Notes under the pieces: generated by a model
Seen by the model: only the letters and a program-made list of their open reading frames with translations
The model's database searches: none
What the model was told of the DNA's origin: nothing
NCBI GenBank assembly: GCA_012295275.1
Contig: CM022679.1
Location: forward strand, 15,591,842 to 15,655,841
DNA: 64,000 nt
Source of the DNA: Chrysomallon squamiferum
Taxonomy: Eukaryota > Mollusca > Gastropoda > Neomphalida > Peltospiridae
Direction: 5' to 3'
Shown: piece after piece, positions 35,562-47,640 of the stretch
How the letters are laid out: every line of letters begins with the position of its first letter
How positions within the stretch are numbered: the first letter of the stretch is position 1
Translations under genes and position numbers: made by a program

Positions 35562-36020
35562 CGTATAGTTAGTGGGTTTGTTTTTGGAACCCAGTCAATA
35601 ATATTAAATGCAATAGCAACATAGCAAATATGTCACCATGTTTGATGACGGTCTTTTTCTAATACTTAATGACGTCATTTATTTGTATATATATTGTTCC
35701 TCGATCAGCTGATAATTTTAAGTTTTACATTTCAGTGTACGCCAAATGACGTCATATATATATAATAATAAAAAAATAATAATAATATGATTCTCTCTAG
35801 CTAGTTAATTGTTGATGACGTCATTTTGTGTAAATGACGTCATAAATAAAATAATTCGATTTTGTAAATCTCTCTCATCTTTGATGATGTCATTTACAGC
35901 ATTTCGTATATGGAACAGTTTAAAATACTTTACATGTACATTGTTGCCAGATTAGAATGGAAAATAAATTTGGTTCAATGAATTTCCTTTTGCTGGTTAA
36001 TTTTTTATGACGTCATATCA

Positions 36021-37139
36021 TAATATTAAAAAAATCATATATTATGAGAACAAGATTTCTCAGCTGTACGAATCCTTCGAAAACACACATCCACAATAAT
36101 TTAAGCACTGATATTACATTGTAAATTGTTTAAATTGTTTGCATAAACATCCACATTTATGTCAGTATATAAAACAGTCATTAATAAATTTAATGCGGTA
36201 AAGATGTTAGAGATACGTACAGAAATAAAGAGAGGTCAGAGCTTAGTTTCCACTGGAATAAATACATAATATGCAACAAGTAACCTGAGATTCTCAGTAA
36301 CTGTAATATATACAGAATTAAGCTATAAAAACCATATTTATATATTTTTTAAATGCATAATTAATTTAACTGATCTTACGAATCGTTTTAAATGACCTAG
36401 ATGCATATTTTAAGGCAATTAATGATTATTAGTTGGGTTTTTGTTTTTGAACATGGTTGAAGGGAGCTAATCTAATTTTAAGGAGTAGGGGTAACGCAGT
36501 TACTTTTCATTTTAGACTTTATTTAGGGATCTTTCGTGCCCTGTTTTTAACTATACTGCTGCTAACTCAAAACTTAAAAGAAAATACATAAATTTTAACT
36601 ATTTTCTTTGTTTTTTTTTTTTTTTTTGCGTTTTAAAGTTATACGTATCGCTATATTTAATTCGTTGAATTCATGAGTTACTGATTCCTTTGTAAAATGA
36701 TTTTAAATATAATAACTATATTGCTGAAAACGTCAAATGTTTTCACTTCCTGTTAAAAATGCTACGTTTAATAAGTTTTGCATTTTATAACTAATTATTG
36801 AAATTCTATCGATTTTTCTTATTCTGGAAGATGTATACAGCATAAAATATAATTTGATATAGTTTTTAATAATTAACTAATACAGGGATTAAATTTTACA
36901 CGGTTTTCTTTTTAGTCGTAATGATCAAGGGGGGACAATCGCATTTAAGATTGTATTTGTTGACAATTGTTTATGTTGATAAAATAAAAGCATATGGCAA
37001 ATGTATAAAAGAGACTAGGGCATGAAATTAAAAGAAGATGAATATTGTTACTCGAAGGAAGAAACTTGAGACTTTTCATTTTCTCCTTACTGAATTAGTA
37101 ATAATTATAGTTTATTGTTATGTGGCAAAGCTTTTGAAA
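36021..37139. other. AT-rich unique DNA, no gene seen
   Basis: Contains a T run at 36609-36626. No frame over 60 codons on either strand. Confidence 0.55.
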
Positions 37140-37304
37140 TTTAGAGGATGTCACTTAAAAAAAAAAAATAAAAAAAAAAATAAAGAAAATTAAATATAAT
37201 TAAAAAAATTAAAAATATTATAATACTACGTAGGACCAATCAAATTTTAACTATCAATACGTAGATAGATCGATGGATAACTAAAACAAATATAAACAAA
37301 CATA

Positions 37305-37335
<31 letters not shown>

Positions 37336-37400
37336 GTCTGTCAGTCAGTAACTAATATCTAAATAAGAAAGTAAATAAATAAATCAAATAAATAAATACA
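37140..37400. repeat. A-rich and (AAAT)n low-complexity field
   Basis: A runs at 37158-37181, AAAT at 37304-37335, and a degenerate continuation (aagtaaataaataaatcaaa) to about 37395. Confidence 0.85.
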
Positions 37401-39240
37401 ACAATTAATTCGGTTTTGTTCCAAAAGCTGTCTTTCTTTTATTATCAAAAAAACATTTATTAAACATTATTAATAATTTAACAAAAGATAATAAATAAAT
37501 TAATAAAGACAATTAGATAAACAAGAGAATCATTATATAATAACACTTATCATAAAACGTTTTTTTCAATCAATAAAAAATAACAACAACAAGTAAATAA
37601 TAATAATAATAATGATCATAAAGAAAAACATAATTTATAAAAAAGACACATTCAACAAATCGAGGAAATTTAAAACATCATAAATTATAAAACTGGTTTC
37701 ACAAAAACGACTTGAAAATTTACGCTAGATCTAAAACTGACAATAATATCTGTGTTTCTGATCTAAACAGATAAACTTGGACTTTTCTGATGGCGATACA
37801 TCATACACACAAGGTGTCATTGCTACAAGACATTATTTCCTGTTGATGTCAAAGAATCCAGCATAAATCAGGAATGCTACAAGGTTATCTATTCCCTCCC
37901 TCTTTGTTCTTTCTTTTCATCAAAGATCGCCATCTCAAGAGTCAAGGGAAATTTATTTTTTTGTCATGGGACATCTATACTTTTGAGATTATGAGCTATA
38001 CGTGAATGTTGCTTCATAATGAACGCAGGAAAACATCCATTCTCTTATACGAAAGACCCTGGACCCATAATAAACAGCTGGTTTAAAATATTGCCATGTT
38101 TAGAAAGCAAAGTATAAGGTTTCAATTACGAATGTAAAAACAACAAATAAATTCGTATATTTAAATGCTGTTTATTTTCAGTTCTGCCATAGAATGATCA
38201 CATTAAGATATCTAATGATGTTCATTGATTATTTTAATTTTCTTTCTATTGCGTTTAGTTTAGAACATTTTAAACCATGTGGATAGAAAATAAAATATAT
38301 TCTTTTAAAATACGGAATGAATAAGTAATAATAAGAATAATGGTGATAAAAATAAATAAATAAATAAATAAGTTACACGGAATGTTTTTCTAAATATTAA
38401 TTATTGGTTTTATTATACTAAACAGTAGTTACAAAACATTATACAACAAAATTCACTTACGTATATATAAATGAGAAATAACTATTTATGTACATACCCA
38501 TCTTCATTACAATCTGAAAAAGAAGAAAAAAATAAACAGATTAAATATTTTGCTGATTGTTGAATATTAACATTAAAACCAATGCAATGTAAATTAACTT
38601 CTTTTTATCCCTAAAATATATAAAATATCCCTGATTTCATTCACTTATCTTGCTGCCGCTCATTTTAACTCTTTCATTGTCTGCATAGTTATAACAATTA
38701 ACAGATAAAAACCCACACTAATATACACACATCAATATTATTTTTAATTTCTTTTGACTTTATTCTATTTTATAATTTATTTTTTTCTAAATTACGTATA
38801 GTAATTCAACATTATTTTTAGACATTGCAAAATTATTTTGAGACCTTGCAAAGTTATTTTGAGATCTGTAAGTGAAAATATGTAGCTCCGGCAATTTTTT
38901 GAACATGCAGGCTTCACTTCCATTAGTTTATTTTTGTTTTCTGTGTAACAAAGCCTAGTATTCAGCAGGTATCTACAGTTGAACAATAAAATTAAGCCTG
39001 CATGATTCATACGGGTAATATATTTCATATGACATAACAATAATGACGAAAAGAAAAGGTTGAAACGTATGCTTTGATTTATTTAGTTTGTGGATATGTG
39101 AAGTTATTTTAATTATTGTCTGTCTCTCTCAAATTTCAGCTTCTAAACATGCATTTAATTACTGAATATACATAATAATAAGCATAATTCAGGTATTAAT
39201 AATGATGAAAATGATGATGATGATGATTGTGATAACAATA
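37401..39240. other. AT-rich DNA, no gene seen
   Basis: Slightly more complex at 37690-38060. The minus frame at 38792-39040 includes a short internal repeat (gacattgcaaaattattttg and gaccttgcaaagttattttg, about 20 bp apart) and is not gene-like. Confidence 0.55.
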
Positions 39241-39249
39241 ATAAATAAT

Positions 39250-39254
39250 AATAA

Positions 39255-39298
<44 letters not shown>

Positions 39299-39326
39299 TT
39301 AATAATAATAATAATAATAATAATAA
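39250..39326. repeat. (ACT)n-(AAT)n microsatellite
   Basis: ACT at 39254-39297 and AAT at 39300-39326. Confidence 0.96.
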
Positions 39327-39703
39327 AAACATAATTAAACATTTTAAAGTAATATATTAATTTTAATCTGTTATGAATTACTTGTTTATAATATTAACAG
39401 TTCAAATTTATCCGTTTCTCCTTTCCTTTTTATTAAAGCGCATGCGCAAAAATGTTTGCTTCATGCAGAGTTTTTTATTGGTTCGTGTTGAACACGCCTC
39501 AACGTGTCTGATATTCTAAATATTTGTTTTATCACTCACTACACAAATCAAACGAAATATCTTACATTAGGCTCAGAATAACGATATTTGAAATAAAATC
39601 TTAATTCTGGTTTTATCGTCTAAATTCATATAAAACAGGTGTGACAAATCAGATTATTTATTCAACAAGTGAACTAAAATTGTCACTCGCCTGCAGGAGA
39701 TAA

Positions 39704-39707
<4 letters not shown>

Positions 39708-39786
<79 letters not shown>
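39708..39786. repeat. (AAT)n microsatellite
   Basis: About 78 bp of AAT, followed by AAAC/AAAT and poly-A to 39855 and TTTA/TTTTA to 39930: a 220-bp low-complexity field in total. Confidence 0.96.
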
Positions 39787-39788
<2 letters not shown>

Positions 39789-40027
39789 TTTACTAAACAA
39801 ACAAATAAACAAAATAAACAAAATAAACAAATAAACTAAAAAAAAAAAAAAAAATTTAATTATTGTTATTTATTTATTTATTTAATCAATTTTATTTTAT
39901 TTTATTTTTATTTTTATTTTTATTTTTTTTCATTGAAGAATAAAATTAAATACCACAAAGTTTATGGCAAAATTAAAAGTAAAATAAAAATATTCTTCAT
40001 TGGCAATAAATAAAACCAGATGTGAAA

Positions 40028-40070
40028 AGAAAAAAGAAAGAAAGAAAGAAAGAAAGAAAGAAAAAAGAAA
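40028..40070. repeat. (GAAA)n microsatellite
   Basis: About 40 bp of GAAA. Confidence 0.95.
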
Positions 40071-40299
40071 TTGCGCAATCTTGGTGACGAAACTATTCAA
40101 ATTCGACTGAATAGATGAAATTTTCGGTTATTACTTGCAATTTTTTATTACTTTTTTTTTTTGTTAAATGTATATACTTTCTGTTAATTTGAAAAAATAA
40201 TTATAGTACTTTGGAAACAAACTAAACGGAGTTTAAAAATGTCAAGTTTATACTTTAAAAAAAGAAAAAAAGAATTTGATTCATTTGGGACCTTTAAGA

Positions 40300-40500
40300 A
40301 GGATCGAAATTACAAACGCATAAAAATACGGAGATAATTTTTGAAGAGGCATCGTTGCTCGACGTTATTCGGATATCAGATAGCAAGCTCACCATATCTA
40401 GTTTCCTAATTACATATTCCGGCGCCATCTTGTCTCCTGCTGTACAGCGCGTAGTAATACAATATCAGAACTAGCGGGGTGAAGAAGCCAAAAAAACATT
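40300..40500. promoter_or_regulatory. Small complex island with reverse YY1-type motif
   Basis: gcgccatcttg at 40422-40432 is the reverse complement of CAAGATGGCGC, a YY1-type core, inside repeat-free DNA (ctcgacgttattcggatatc). A regulatory role is an inference. Confidence 0.25.
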
Positions 40501-40721
40501 TAAAAAAAAACAACATTTAAAAAAATGTAGGGAAAATCTTAGAATATTTAGAAAATTTATTTTAAACAAAATTATTATTATTTTACCGTCTGTTTATTTA
40601 TTTTATTTCATAATTTTATAATTTTATATTTCATTTTATTTTATTTTTAACAATGGCGACCGGAACTGATTAACAGACAAGCCTATTGTAGATCCAAACT
40701 GTTTATTTAGAGGACTAAAAT

Positions 40722-40825
40722 TTATTATTATTATTATTATTGTTGTTGTTGTTGTTGTTGTTATTATTATTGTTGATGTTATTATTGTTAATGTTGTTGT
40801 GGCTGTTTTTGTTGTTGTTGTATTA
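40722..40825. repeat. (TTA)n-(TTG)n compound
   Basis: TTA at 40722-40740, TTG to 40761, then a mixed continuation. The Thr/Ile-rich minus frame is an artefact. Confidence 0.93.
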
Positions 40826-41329
40826 ACATTTTTAATATTACAATATAATTTCATTCAATTTCTATTTAAAATAAAATATACTAAAAAAAATCAGTCATAT
40901 GTTGCAGTAGGTTAGTGTTTGATGTTGTTTCTTCTGAAGTAAACTTTTGATTCTATTTCAATATACAATAGTTTTGCTTTCGGTGTACCTCATTTCAGAT
41001 TAAATATACTAAATGAATTTAGTGACAACATGTAATAAAATATAATTATTTTATTTGTGAAGTAAGCAAATACACCACCTACTATGCCCTTCATTGCAGG
41101 TTGTAATCCACTTGTTTTTGTAAAAATATATCAGGCTAAAAACATCTAAATGATAATTATAATACTAAAAGGCTAAAGAAAAGGGAATTTAGTGCTAAGT
41201 GCAACAAACGAGGGAAAATATTTACTTTTTAAAAATGTATATAATTTAGCGGCCTCGCGTGTTTTTATTGGTAAGTAGAAAGAAATATACACAAAGAGAA
41301 ACAAACACGAAAACCGTCACATATTTCAC

Positions 41330-41560
41330 CATTAACGAAGCACTTGAAAGTTGCCGAGTTTGCTTGTTATTTCGCTTTTGTTTATTTCTGTGAAAGACGA
41401 TTACCTTTTACCGTTAAGTGTAGTCACCAATGGCGGCTGTTTGACGTTTTCAAATTGACTCAAATGTGCCGGGGAGAAAGGACTGTTCACAACATTGGCT
41501 TATCGCTCGCCACTGGTAATCAGAAATGGTCACCAGTAGCCTGGCTATGAGGGGCTATGA
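41330..41560. promoter_or_regulatory. Complex island sharing aatggcggctgtt with 57.4 kb
   Basis: Repeat-free GC-richer block. aatggcggctgtt at 41429-41441 recurs exactly at 57384-57396. A 68-codon plus frame is open but shows no domain. The island also contains gtgccggggagaaaggactg. Candidate regulatory element. Confidence 0.3.
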
Positions 41561-41578
41561 AAATAATTTGTCGTGAAA

Positions 41579-41875
41579 CTAACACTGGAGAGGAGGGAAC
41601 AAAATTTAAAAAAAAAACAAAAAAAAAAACATTAAATAAAAAAAATTTAAAAACAAATTAAAAAAAACATTCTAAGTATCGACATGGGACTTTTTGAAAC
41701 TGACAAGTGATTTTTCTTTATCTGTATTTCTAGAGTTAAAGAAGGTGATGGAATTAAAAGTGATTACAAGAATAATATGGTTGTTACTTTAAAATATTTA
41801 CTGAGATATTTGATAGTTTTCTTTTCTGTTTGTACAATGACGAAATTGCGTAAATCCACAATAAAATATAATTGT

Positions 41876-41935
<60 letters not shown>

Positions 41936-42530
41936 TGTTAATGACGGTGATAATATTAATATAAATTTGAGTTAAAAAAAAGAGAGTAAGTTTCTAATTC
42001 AAAATAACTGAAATAATAAAATGAAAAATTGCAGCTAGATAGACAGACACACAAACAGATAGACAGATAGATAAATGAACAAATAATTCGACAAATAATA
42101 ACAAAAAGTAAATAAATAAAAACATTTAAAAAAATTAATCAAATTGATGAACTTTACTTTTATAAATAAACTAATAAAAAGGTGCAAGTCAATAAACTAC
42201 AGTGATATATAAAGTAATTTCAAATTAATTATTTAATGATAAATAGTAGAAATTAAGATTTAATTTAAATAAATGTTTAAATAATTATGGTTTGAAAGCA
42301 AAATAAATAAATAAATAAACAAATAAACAAATAAATAAGCAAGCATACAATCAAACGAACGAACGAAAGAAAGAACGAACAAACAAAAAAAAATAAATAA
42401 ATAAATAAAAATTCCACATATAAAATAAAATAAAATAACAAGACTATGAAGAGAGATGAAATATGAATATATCTAATACACAACGTATTCTTATAATATA
42501 ATAACAGACGTAAAAATAACGGTACTTCTT
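41579..42530. other. Low-complexity DNA with (TAA)n at 41879-41934, GACA/GATA at 42033-42073 and AAAT/AAAC at 42300-42410
   Basis: Microsatellite-dominated. The minus Leu/Ile/Phe-rich frame at 42277-42483 is repeat read-through. Confidence 0.85.
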
Positions 42531-42539
42531 CGCCTGTTG

Positions 42540-42860
42540 TTCATTTGTATTCTAGACTCTGCCTCATGCACGCAGTGTCACGAGTTAACTGAATTTCAGT
42601 GATACATTTCATAGCGTTACCCTGGAGACCGCTGTCTTAAGAAGGCCCATTCATCAGTTTCAGATATTTGTGTATTATGCATCTTTCACCGTGCATGGCC
42701 ACGCTGCCGTAGATCAATTTGCGTCGCCGTCAATGTTGATGTGGTGTGAGTGATATTTACCAAGCTGTTCCCCAGTCGATTTTATGCCGAGCCAAATACG
42801 ACCTTTGGGAGGAAGACCCAATTAAACCAGCCTTTGTCCTTAACACTAACCATGTGATTT
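42540..42860. promoter_or_regulatory. Large complex island (candidate enhancer)
   Basis: About 300 bp of repeat-free DNA. An imperfect X-box-like gttaccctggagac lies at 42616-42629, ttatgcatc (POU-type) at about 42675, gattttatgccgagcc (Hox-type tttatg) at about 42779, and ccaattaaaccagcctttgt at about 42819. Stops occur in all frames. The density of factor-type words suggests regulation; unproven. Confidence 0.35.
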
Positions 42861-43500
42861 ATATAAATAAACGTCACTTTAAATTTGCAGCACATTTTCT
42901 ATAAATAATTTTCATAATTCCGAAGCGTTTGAGATAAATTTATGAATAATATATAATTTTAAATAATATTTTAATTTAAGATGTATTGAAAATGGTTGTT
43001 GGATTTTTTTTTTTATTTGTTTTTTTTTTTTTTTTTGTCGTTTTTTAAAAAAAAAATATTTGGATATTGGGGTGTTTTCTGATTTCAAAGAGATATTTAA
43101 TATGTAACAAATAAATATTTCAAACTATTAGCAATTGTATACAAGTTTCCTAAAAATTAATAAAATATTATATACATACTCAGACAGAGATAGAGAGATA
43201 TATGATAGATTAATAGACAGTCAGACAGATAGACAGAAAGACAGATATACAGACAGTTAGAGACAGAGAAAGTATTATAAACAAATCACATTAATTAGTA
43301 AATGTACAAAATAATTCTGTGTTATAACAGAAATTTAATATATATGTGTTGAAGTATTTTCTGTTAAAAGGCAAAAACCACAAAATAAATAAATAAATAA
43401 ACAAATAAATAAATAAAGACAAAAATAATAATAAATTTAAAAATATATTAAATAATTCACAATATAATAAAACAGATTTGTATATACTTTTTGCTTTTCA
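42861..43500. other. AT-rich DNA, T/A runs and GACA/GATA traces
   Basis: T runs at 43007-43037 followed by As; gacagatagacagaaagaca at about 43223; AAAT at 43383-43418. No gene. Confidence 0.7.
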
Positions 43501-43516
43501 GTTTATATGACTTCAA

Positions 43517-43537
43517 TTATTATTATTATTATTATTA

Positions 43538-43568
<31 letters not shown>
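43517..43568. repeat. (ATT)n microsatellite
   Basis: About 50 bp with one interruption. Confidence 0.95.
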
Positions 43569-43619
43569 CTGACATTATCCTTATCACGGTCATCATACAA
43601 TAATACAATATAGCTTATA

Positions 43620-43822
43620 CTAGTACCACTGTTGTTGCTGCTGAGGCTATGACTACTACTACCACTACCACCACTATTACATCAAACAACACAACAACTT
43701 CTACAACTACAGGTACTACTACTACTACTAAAAATATAATAATTGTAAAAGTAGTTGTAGTAGTTGTAGTAGTAGTAATAGTAGTAGAAGCAGCAGCAAC
43801 AGCAGTAGTAATAATAACAGTG
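43620..43822. repeat. (ACT/ACA)n then (GTA/GTT)n inverted-sense array
   Basis: ACT/ACC/ACA triplets at 43648-43733 are followed by GTA/GTT triplets at 43745-43790. The two halves are complementary in sense and could pair. The Thr/Val frame arises from them. Confidence 0.9.
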
Positions 43823-44294
43823 TCATTTTATCAACGTCACCATTTAGCTTATCATCTATTTCTCGTTCAGCGTTCCGTACTTTAAAAGTTTTATAATATA
43901 AAACCACAAAAAGAAGCAAAAAAAAAAAACGAAAGATAAAAAAAATTCACTTAAATTTTTAGTTGTTAATGGATGCGCGTATTAGCTTGTAGAATTACAT
44001 TATGACATTAACGGCAACATCAGTCCCTCCCTTTCAAACAAAATGTGATTAGTGACAAAATTTGATGAAAACAGTCACATGAAGCTGGACTATTACTGGT
44101 GAGAGATAATGCAGTCACCTGTTTAATCTACCAGCCTACGTAAACAGAACTACTGTTACTCTAACTTAAAGCCACAGGTCCCCGAAGTGATTGTCACGTG
44201 ATTAATGACGTAAGTCGGTTAATATTTCGTCATATGATTATATTATAATATTAGGACGAATTAATGTAAATTCGGTTCTTGTGTATGTTATTAA

Positions 44295-44319
44295 AAATTT
44301 ATTTATTTATTTATTTATT

Positions 44320-44364
<45 letters not shown>

Positions 44365-44425
44365 GTAGTAGTAGTAGTAGTAGTAGTAGCAGCAGCAGCA
44401 GCAGCAGCAGCAGTAATAGTAGTAA
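44295..44425. repeat. (TTTA)-(AAT)-(TAG)-(CAG) compound microsatellite
   Basis: TTTA 44296-44322, AAT 44325-44365, TAG 44365-44390, CAG 44390-44412: four motifs in series that differ by single substitutions, which suggests stepwise drift of one array. Confidence 0.95.
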
Positions 44426-44559
44426 TAGAATAAGAAGAAGGAACTACGAAGTAAATCACTTTGTTGTCTTAAAGGCAAATTATATTCCTCAATTTTTGTG
44501 TTGCCCCTCACTTTTATTAAGTTTTATATACAGTCAAACATAAACACATTCTTTACAAA

Positions 44560-44962
44560 ACTTGTTCTGTGACCGCATCCTGCCAACCTGCTTCAGTCAT
44601 CCTTTGCACTTGCTGTCATACATAGATGCGGTTTAGAATGTCACTGAGGTTTCTGTAATATCACACCCTAACATCACTACCCAAAAGACGTAGCCACTTG
44701 CACATACATATCGTCTGGCAGGAGCACCAGCTACTCGCACGAGAGGCAGATATTTAATTAAGTGTACGCTGCTCTTTTGTGTATTGCATAATCCGCCTCT
44801 TTCTTTATCTAGAGATTAATGTGAAGTGACACGGACTGAGACGCTGAAATCTGAAGCTAACATATTGGTCTGAGTAACGCCGATACGTTGAGCAGGATCA
44901 ACTCAGGGTTATCAGACAGAGAGACTCTCAGTTTCTCAGATCTGGATCTCTAACTCCCTTTT
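44560..44962. promoter_or_regulatory. Complex island
   Basis: Repeat-free, balanced composition (ctggcaggagcaccagctac; gagcaggatcaactcagggt), leading directly into the 98-bp tandem repeat. No open frame of note. Confidence 0.25.
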
Positions 44963-45250
44963 TCTGATTACCAGATTCCCTTGTTCTGTATCCTGGTTTT
45001 TAGACAGTTCCTTGTTAAACCGTTTTATGAATATCCACTCCTCCGATTATGACTCTCTTTTCTGGTTACATGATTCCCACATTTAATTCCTTAGTTTTCA
45101 CAGTGTTGTTGGTTACACCGTTTTACAAGTATCCATTCTTCATTGTGTATTTTCCTACCTGGTTCCTGGATTCTCGCGACCATTTCAGTAACTTTCGGAC
45201 TTTTTAAAAAAAAAAAATTTTGCAAGATTCCCTCTTTTAGCTCTTCAATT
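44963..45250. repeat. 98-bp degenerate tandem repeat, about 2.3-3 copies
   Basis: tctgattaccagattccc (44963), tctggttacatgattccc (45061) and cctggttcctggattctc (45158) start successive units 98 and 97 bp apart. Within units aaaccgttttatgaatatcc matches acaccgttttacaagtatcc. A weaker related part (tctggatctctaactccc) precedes it. Unit identity by eye is about 65-70 percent, so this is an old minisatellite. The short open frames here do not keep to the repeat frame. Confidence 0.6.
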
Positions 45251-46204
45251 TTATTTTTCGATGTAAATTCACAAGCATCCTCTCCTTGTATTATATTCAT
45301 AATTTCCTATTTCGGAAGTCAAAAATCAAATATAAAACTAATTTCTAAAAGAAGAAATTAAAACTACATTTAGAAAAAAAAATTGGGAATTTAAATAAAG
45401 CACCGAATCGTTTCTGTTAGCAAGAAATCTTTTCTTTGGACCTTCTAACTTGATGCTGTAAAACTATGTAAATCTTCAAAGTAATATTGATTTCACAACT
45501 CAAAATATTTATTTTAATTTGTTTATTATCATTATTATCAATGTTATTTTGGATCATTTTTCACAACTGATACGTACCCTAAAATTATATTTCGAAATCA
45601 TCGACCATCTAGAAAATCAATGATGTAAGGAAAGAAAACCCATACTGCTTAAGCTAGCTCAGCTATGTCAAGTACTAACACAACTCTGAAGTTTCTATTT
45701 ATGATCACATAATTGATTCCAGTAAAGCAGATTAAATTTATAATTTAAGAAAAACAACAACAACAACAACAACAAAAGAAAAGAAGAAGAAGAAGAAAAA
45801 AAAAACCAAATCACATACACTTTACTAGAAACCAATAAATATAGAATGACAGAAAGCATTTGGTTTGTGCCAAGATTTAACGTGAATGTCAAATAAAAAC
45901 CCCAAAACAACAACTGAGAATTCCACAATTAACAATAATTTAATAGTTTGACATAAGCAATGTTTGGTAACAGACAATGAATTGCTTTCTGGTTGGCTTT
46001 TGTTTTGTCTTAAATAAAAACCTACACTGAATCGTAGTCCAGAGTTTGCCTTGGTTATCGGAATCATGGATTTGTCTCTTAGACTTCGCTCGTAACGATT
46101 TTACACTAAGGTTTTCCTGACCTAATACAGTCCATTAATAAATATCATAACAGGCTTGAACTAGGTCTGAATAGCAATGATGTTCTGCCAGTTTTATTTT
46201 TAAA
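45251..46204. other. Unique AT-rich DNA; (AAC)n at about 45752-45773
   Basis: No gene. Minus frames at 45695-46067 cross an AAC/AAG tract and overlap one another. Confidence 0.55.
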
Positions 46205-46207
46205 TCC

Positions 46208-46208
46208 T

Positions 46209-46259
<51 letters not shown>

Positions 46260-46262
46260 TTT
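46208..46262. repeat. (TTTA)n microsatellite
   Basis: About 54 bp of TTTA. A second short one is at 46575-46597 with (TA)n at 46604-46630. Confidence 0.96.
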
Positions 46263-46600
46263 TAGGAAACTGTCCAAAAAGCTCAGACGTATATATATGA
46301 TTTCAGTAATTTACTTTCACCTTATAACTTTGAAGTAAACATATTACAGTTCCACTGGATTGCCTAGATACCAGGGGATGTACATTTTTTTCTTGACAGA
46401 GGATCATTTTAGTCTTGTTTATGAAATCTGTGATGTGTTTTGCACACAAAATGTCACGTACGAAAAGTTAGATGAGCGAACGTCAACTTTATGAAACTGA
46501 TAATGTTAAAAATAAATAAACATGCTAAATATTATTTTCACGGAGTTGATATTAGTGGTTTGTTTTATTTTTTATTTTATTTATTTATTTATTTATTATC

Positions 46601-46637
<37 letters not shown>

Positions 46638-46899
46638 TAACAAATAACAAACAAAGGAAAACAACGTTTTTTAAAGTGCCATACAAATATTAGGTTTAGT
46701 ATCCTTTATGATGATAAATTAAAAAGCTGATTAGTGGAAGAGGAGAAAAGAGAATGCATTAGGAAAAAAAAAGCAACATATCCTCAGTAATATGAACTAA
46801 AATGCAAAGAGAAAAGAAGGGAATTTAAGACTGCAATTCTTATTATGGACACATCTTGCATATTATAATATCTCCTGAAATACTGAAACCAAAACTCGC

Positions 46900-47640
46900 T
46901 TGATCAAAAGCTTTGGCAATAAACAAGGGTCTCCAAAAAGCGCATCGATGAACTGGTTCAATAGCATATAAATACTACAAGGAGGTCTTACTCTGCTTCT
47001 TTGTGGATAATCGGAATGAGTTTATTACAGTCACAGAGCTTTTGTCACTGCTGGCCTCATAAGGACGAAAGGGAAGAATTAAGGATTGAAAGTAAACATT
47101 GAAGTTCAGAGTCAAAGTGGTATCGCTTCCAAGAGGGAGTGCGACTTAACACATTGGTTTTTCATCGAGCTAATAACAACTACTTGAAATTAATCCTTGT
47201 TTGTCTAGCAAATTGAAACCACTCTTGGAATGAATGGCGTAAGGCTGCACGTCTAATTCCCAAGGATTCAACACCAAAGAGTCTAACACGCATTGCAATT
47301 GGAAACTAATCCAGGTATAAGGTTGGTGCAAGGAACACGACACCCGATTGCAATTGGTTCCTCCGCCTACCTATTAATTTAGTCTTTTTCCTTCAACAAA
47401 CCGTCATCATGTGTTGTTTTGTGAACTATGACCCTGCCTTAGACAAAGGCATTAACGCTGCACAAAAGATAACAGCGTACATCACCCTTTGTTATCCTCT
47501 CCACCTCCCCAATCCATCAATGCCTTCGAATACGGACATAGATCCTGCATATTCAGCTGTGGTTTCAATAACCCAGCCAACAGAAAGCTTTCCGCAGAAC
47601 GGTTGTTACAAAGTGAGCATACCATTGATTTAATCTCTTA
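46900..47640. promoter_or_regulatory. Long complex island with repeated attgcaattgg
   Basis: About 700 bp free of microsatellites. attgcaattgg occurs at 47292-47302 and 47347-47357; attgcaat is a C/EBP-like palindromic core overlapping caattg. The neighbourhood also has cgagctaataacaactactt and attcccaaggattcaac. A 74-codon plus frame at 47409-47633 has no domain. Candidate enhancer. Confidence 0.35.

Larger units (their letters stand above)
35038..36020. repeat. Tandem duplication block (about 360-440 bp units) rich in CRE palindromes
   Basis: Unit A 35038-35399 and unit B 35400-35838 are highly similar from gtcataaataaaataaattt onward. Both contain an AC array, then gttagtgggtttgtttttgg, a tract with tgatgacggtctttttctaa, and ctctctagctagttaattgt. 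Unit B is longer mainly because its AC array is longer. A diverged partial third unit runs from 35839 to about 36020 (aaataaatttggt ... gctggttaattttttatgacgtcat). Perfect TGACGTCA palindromes lie at 35245-35252, 35670-35677, 35747-35754, 35816-35823, 35835-35842 and 36008-36015; near matches are at 35322 and 35396. The short sub-motif tagctagttaattgttgatg recurs inside units, so the block grew from smaller repeats. Confidence 0.8.

Noticed and set aside
42616-42629. Second RFX X-box (gttaccctggagac)
   Set aside because: The right half site has two mismatches; kept only as a note in the island entry.
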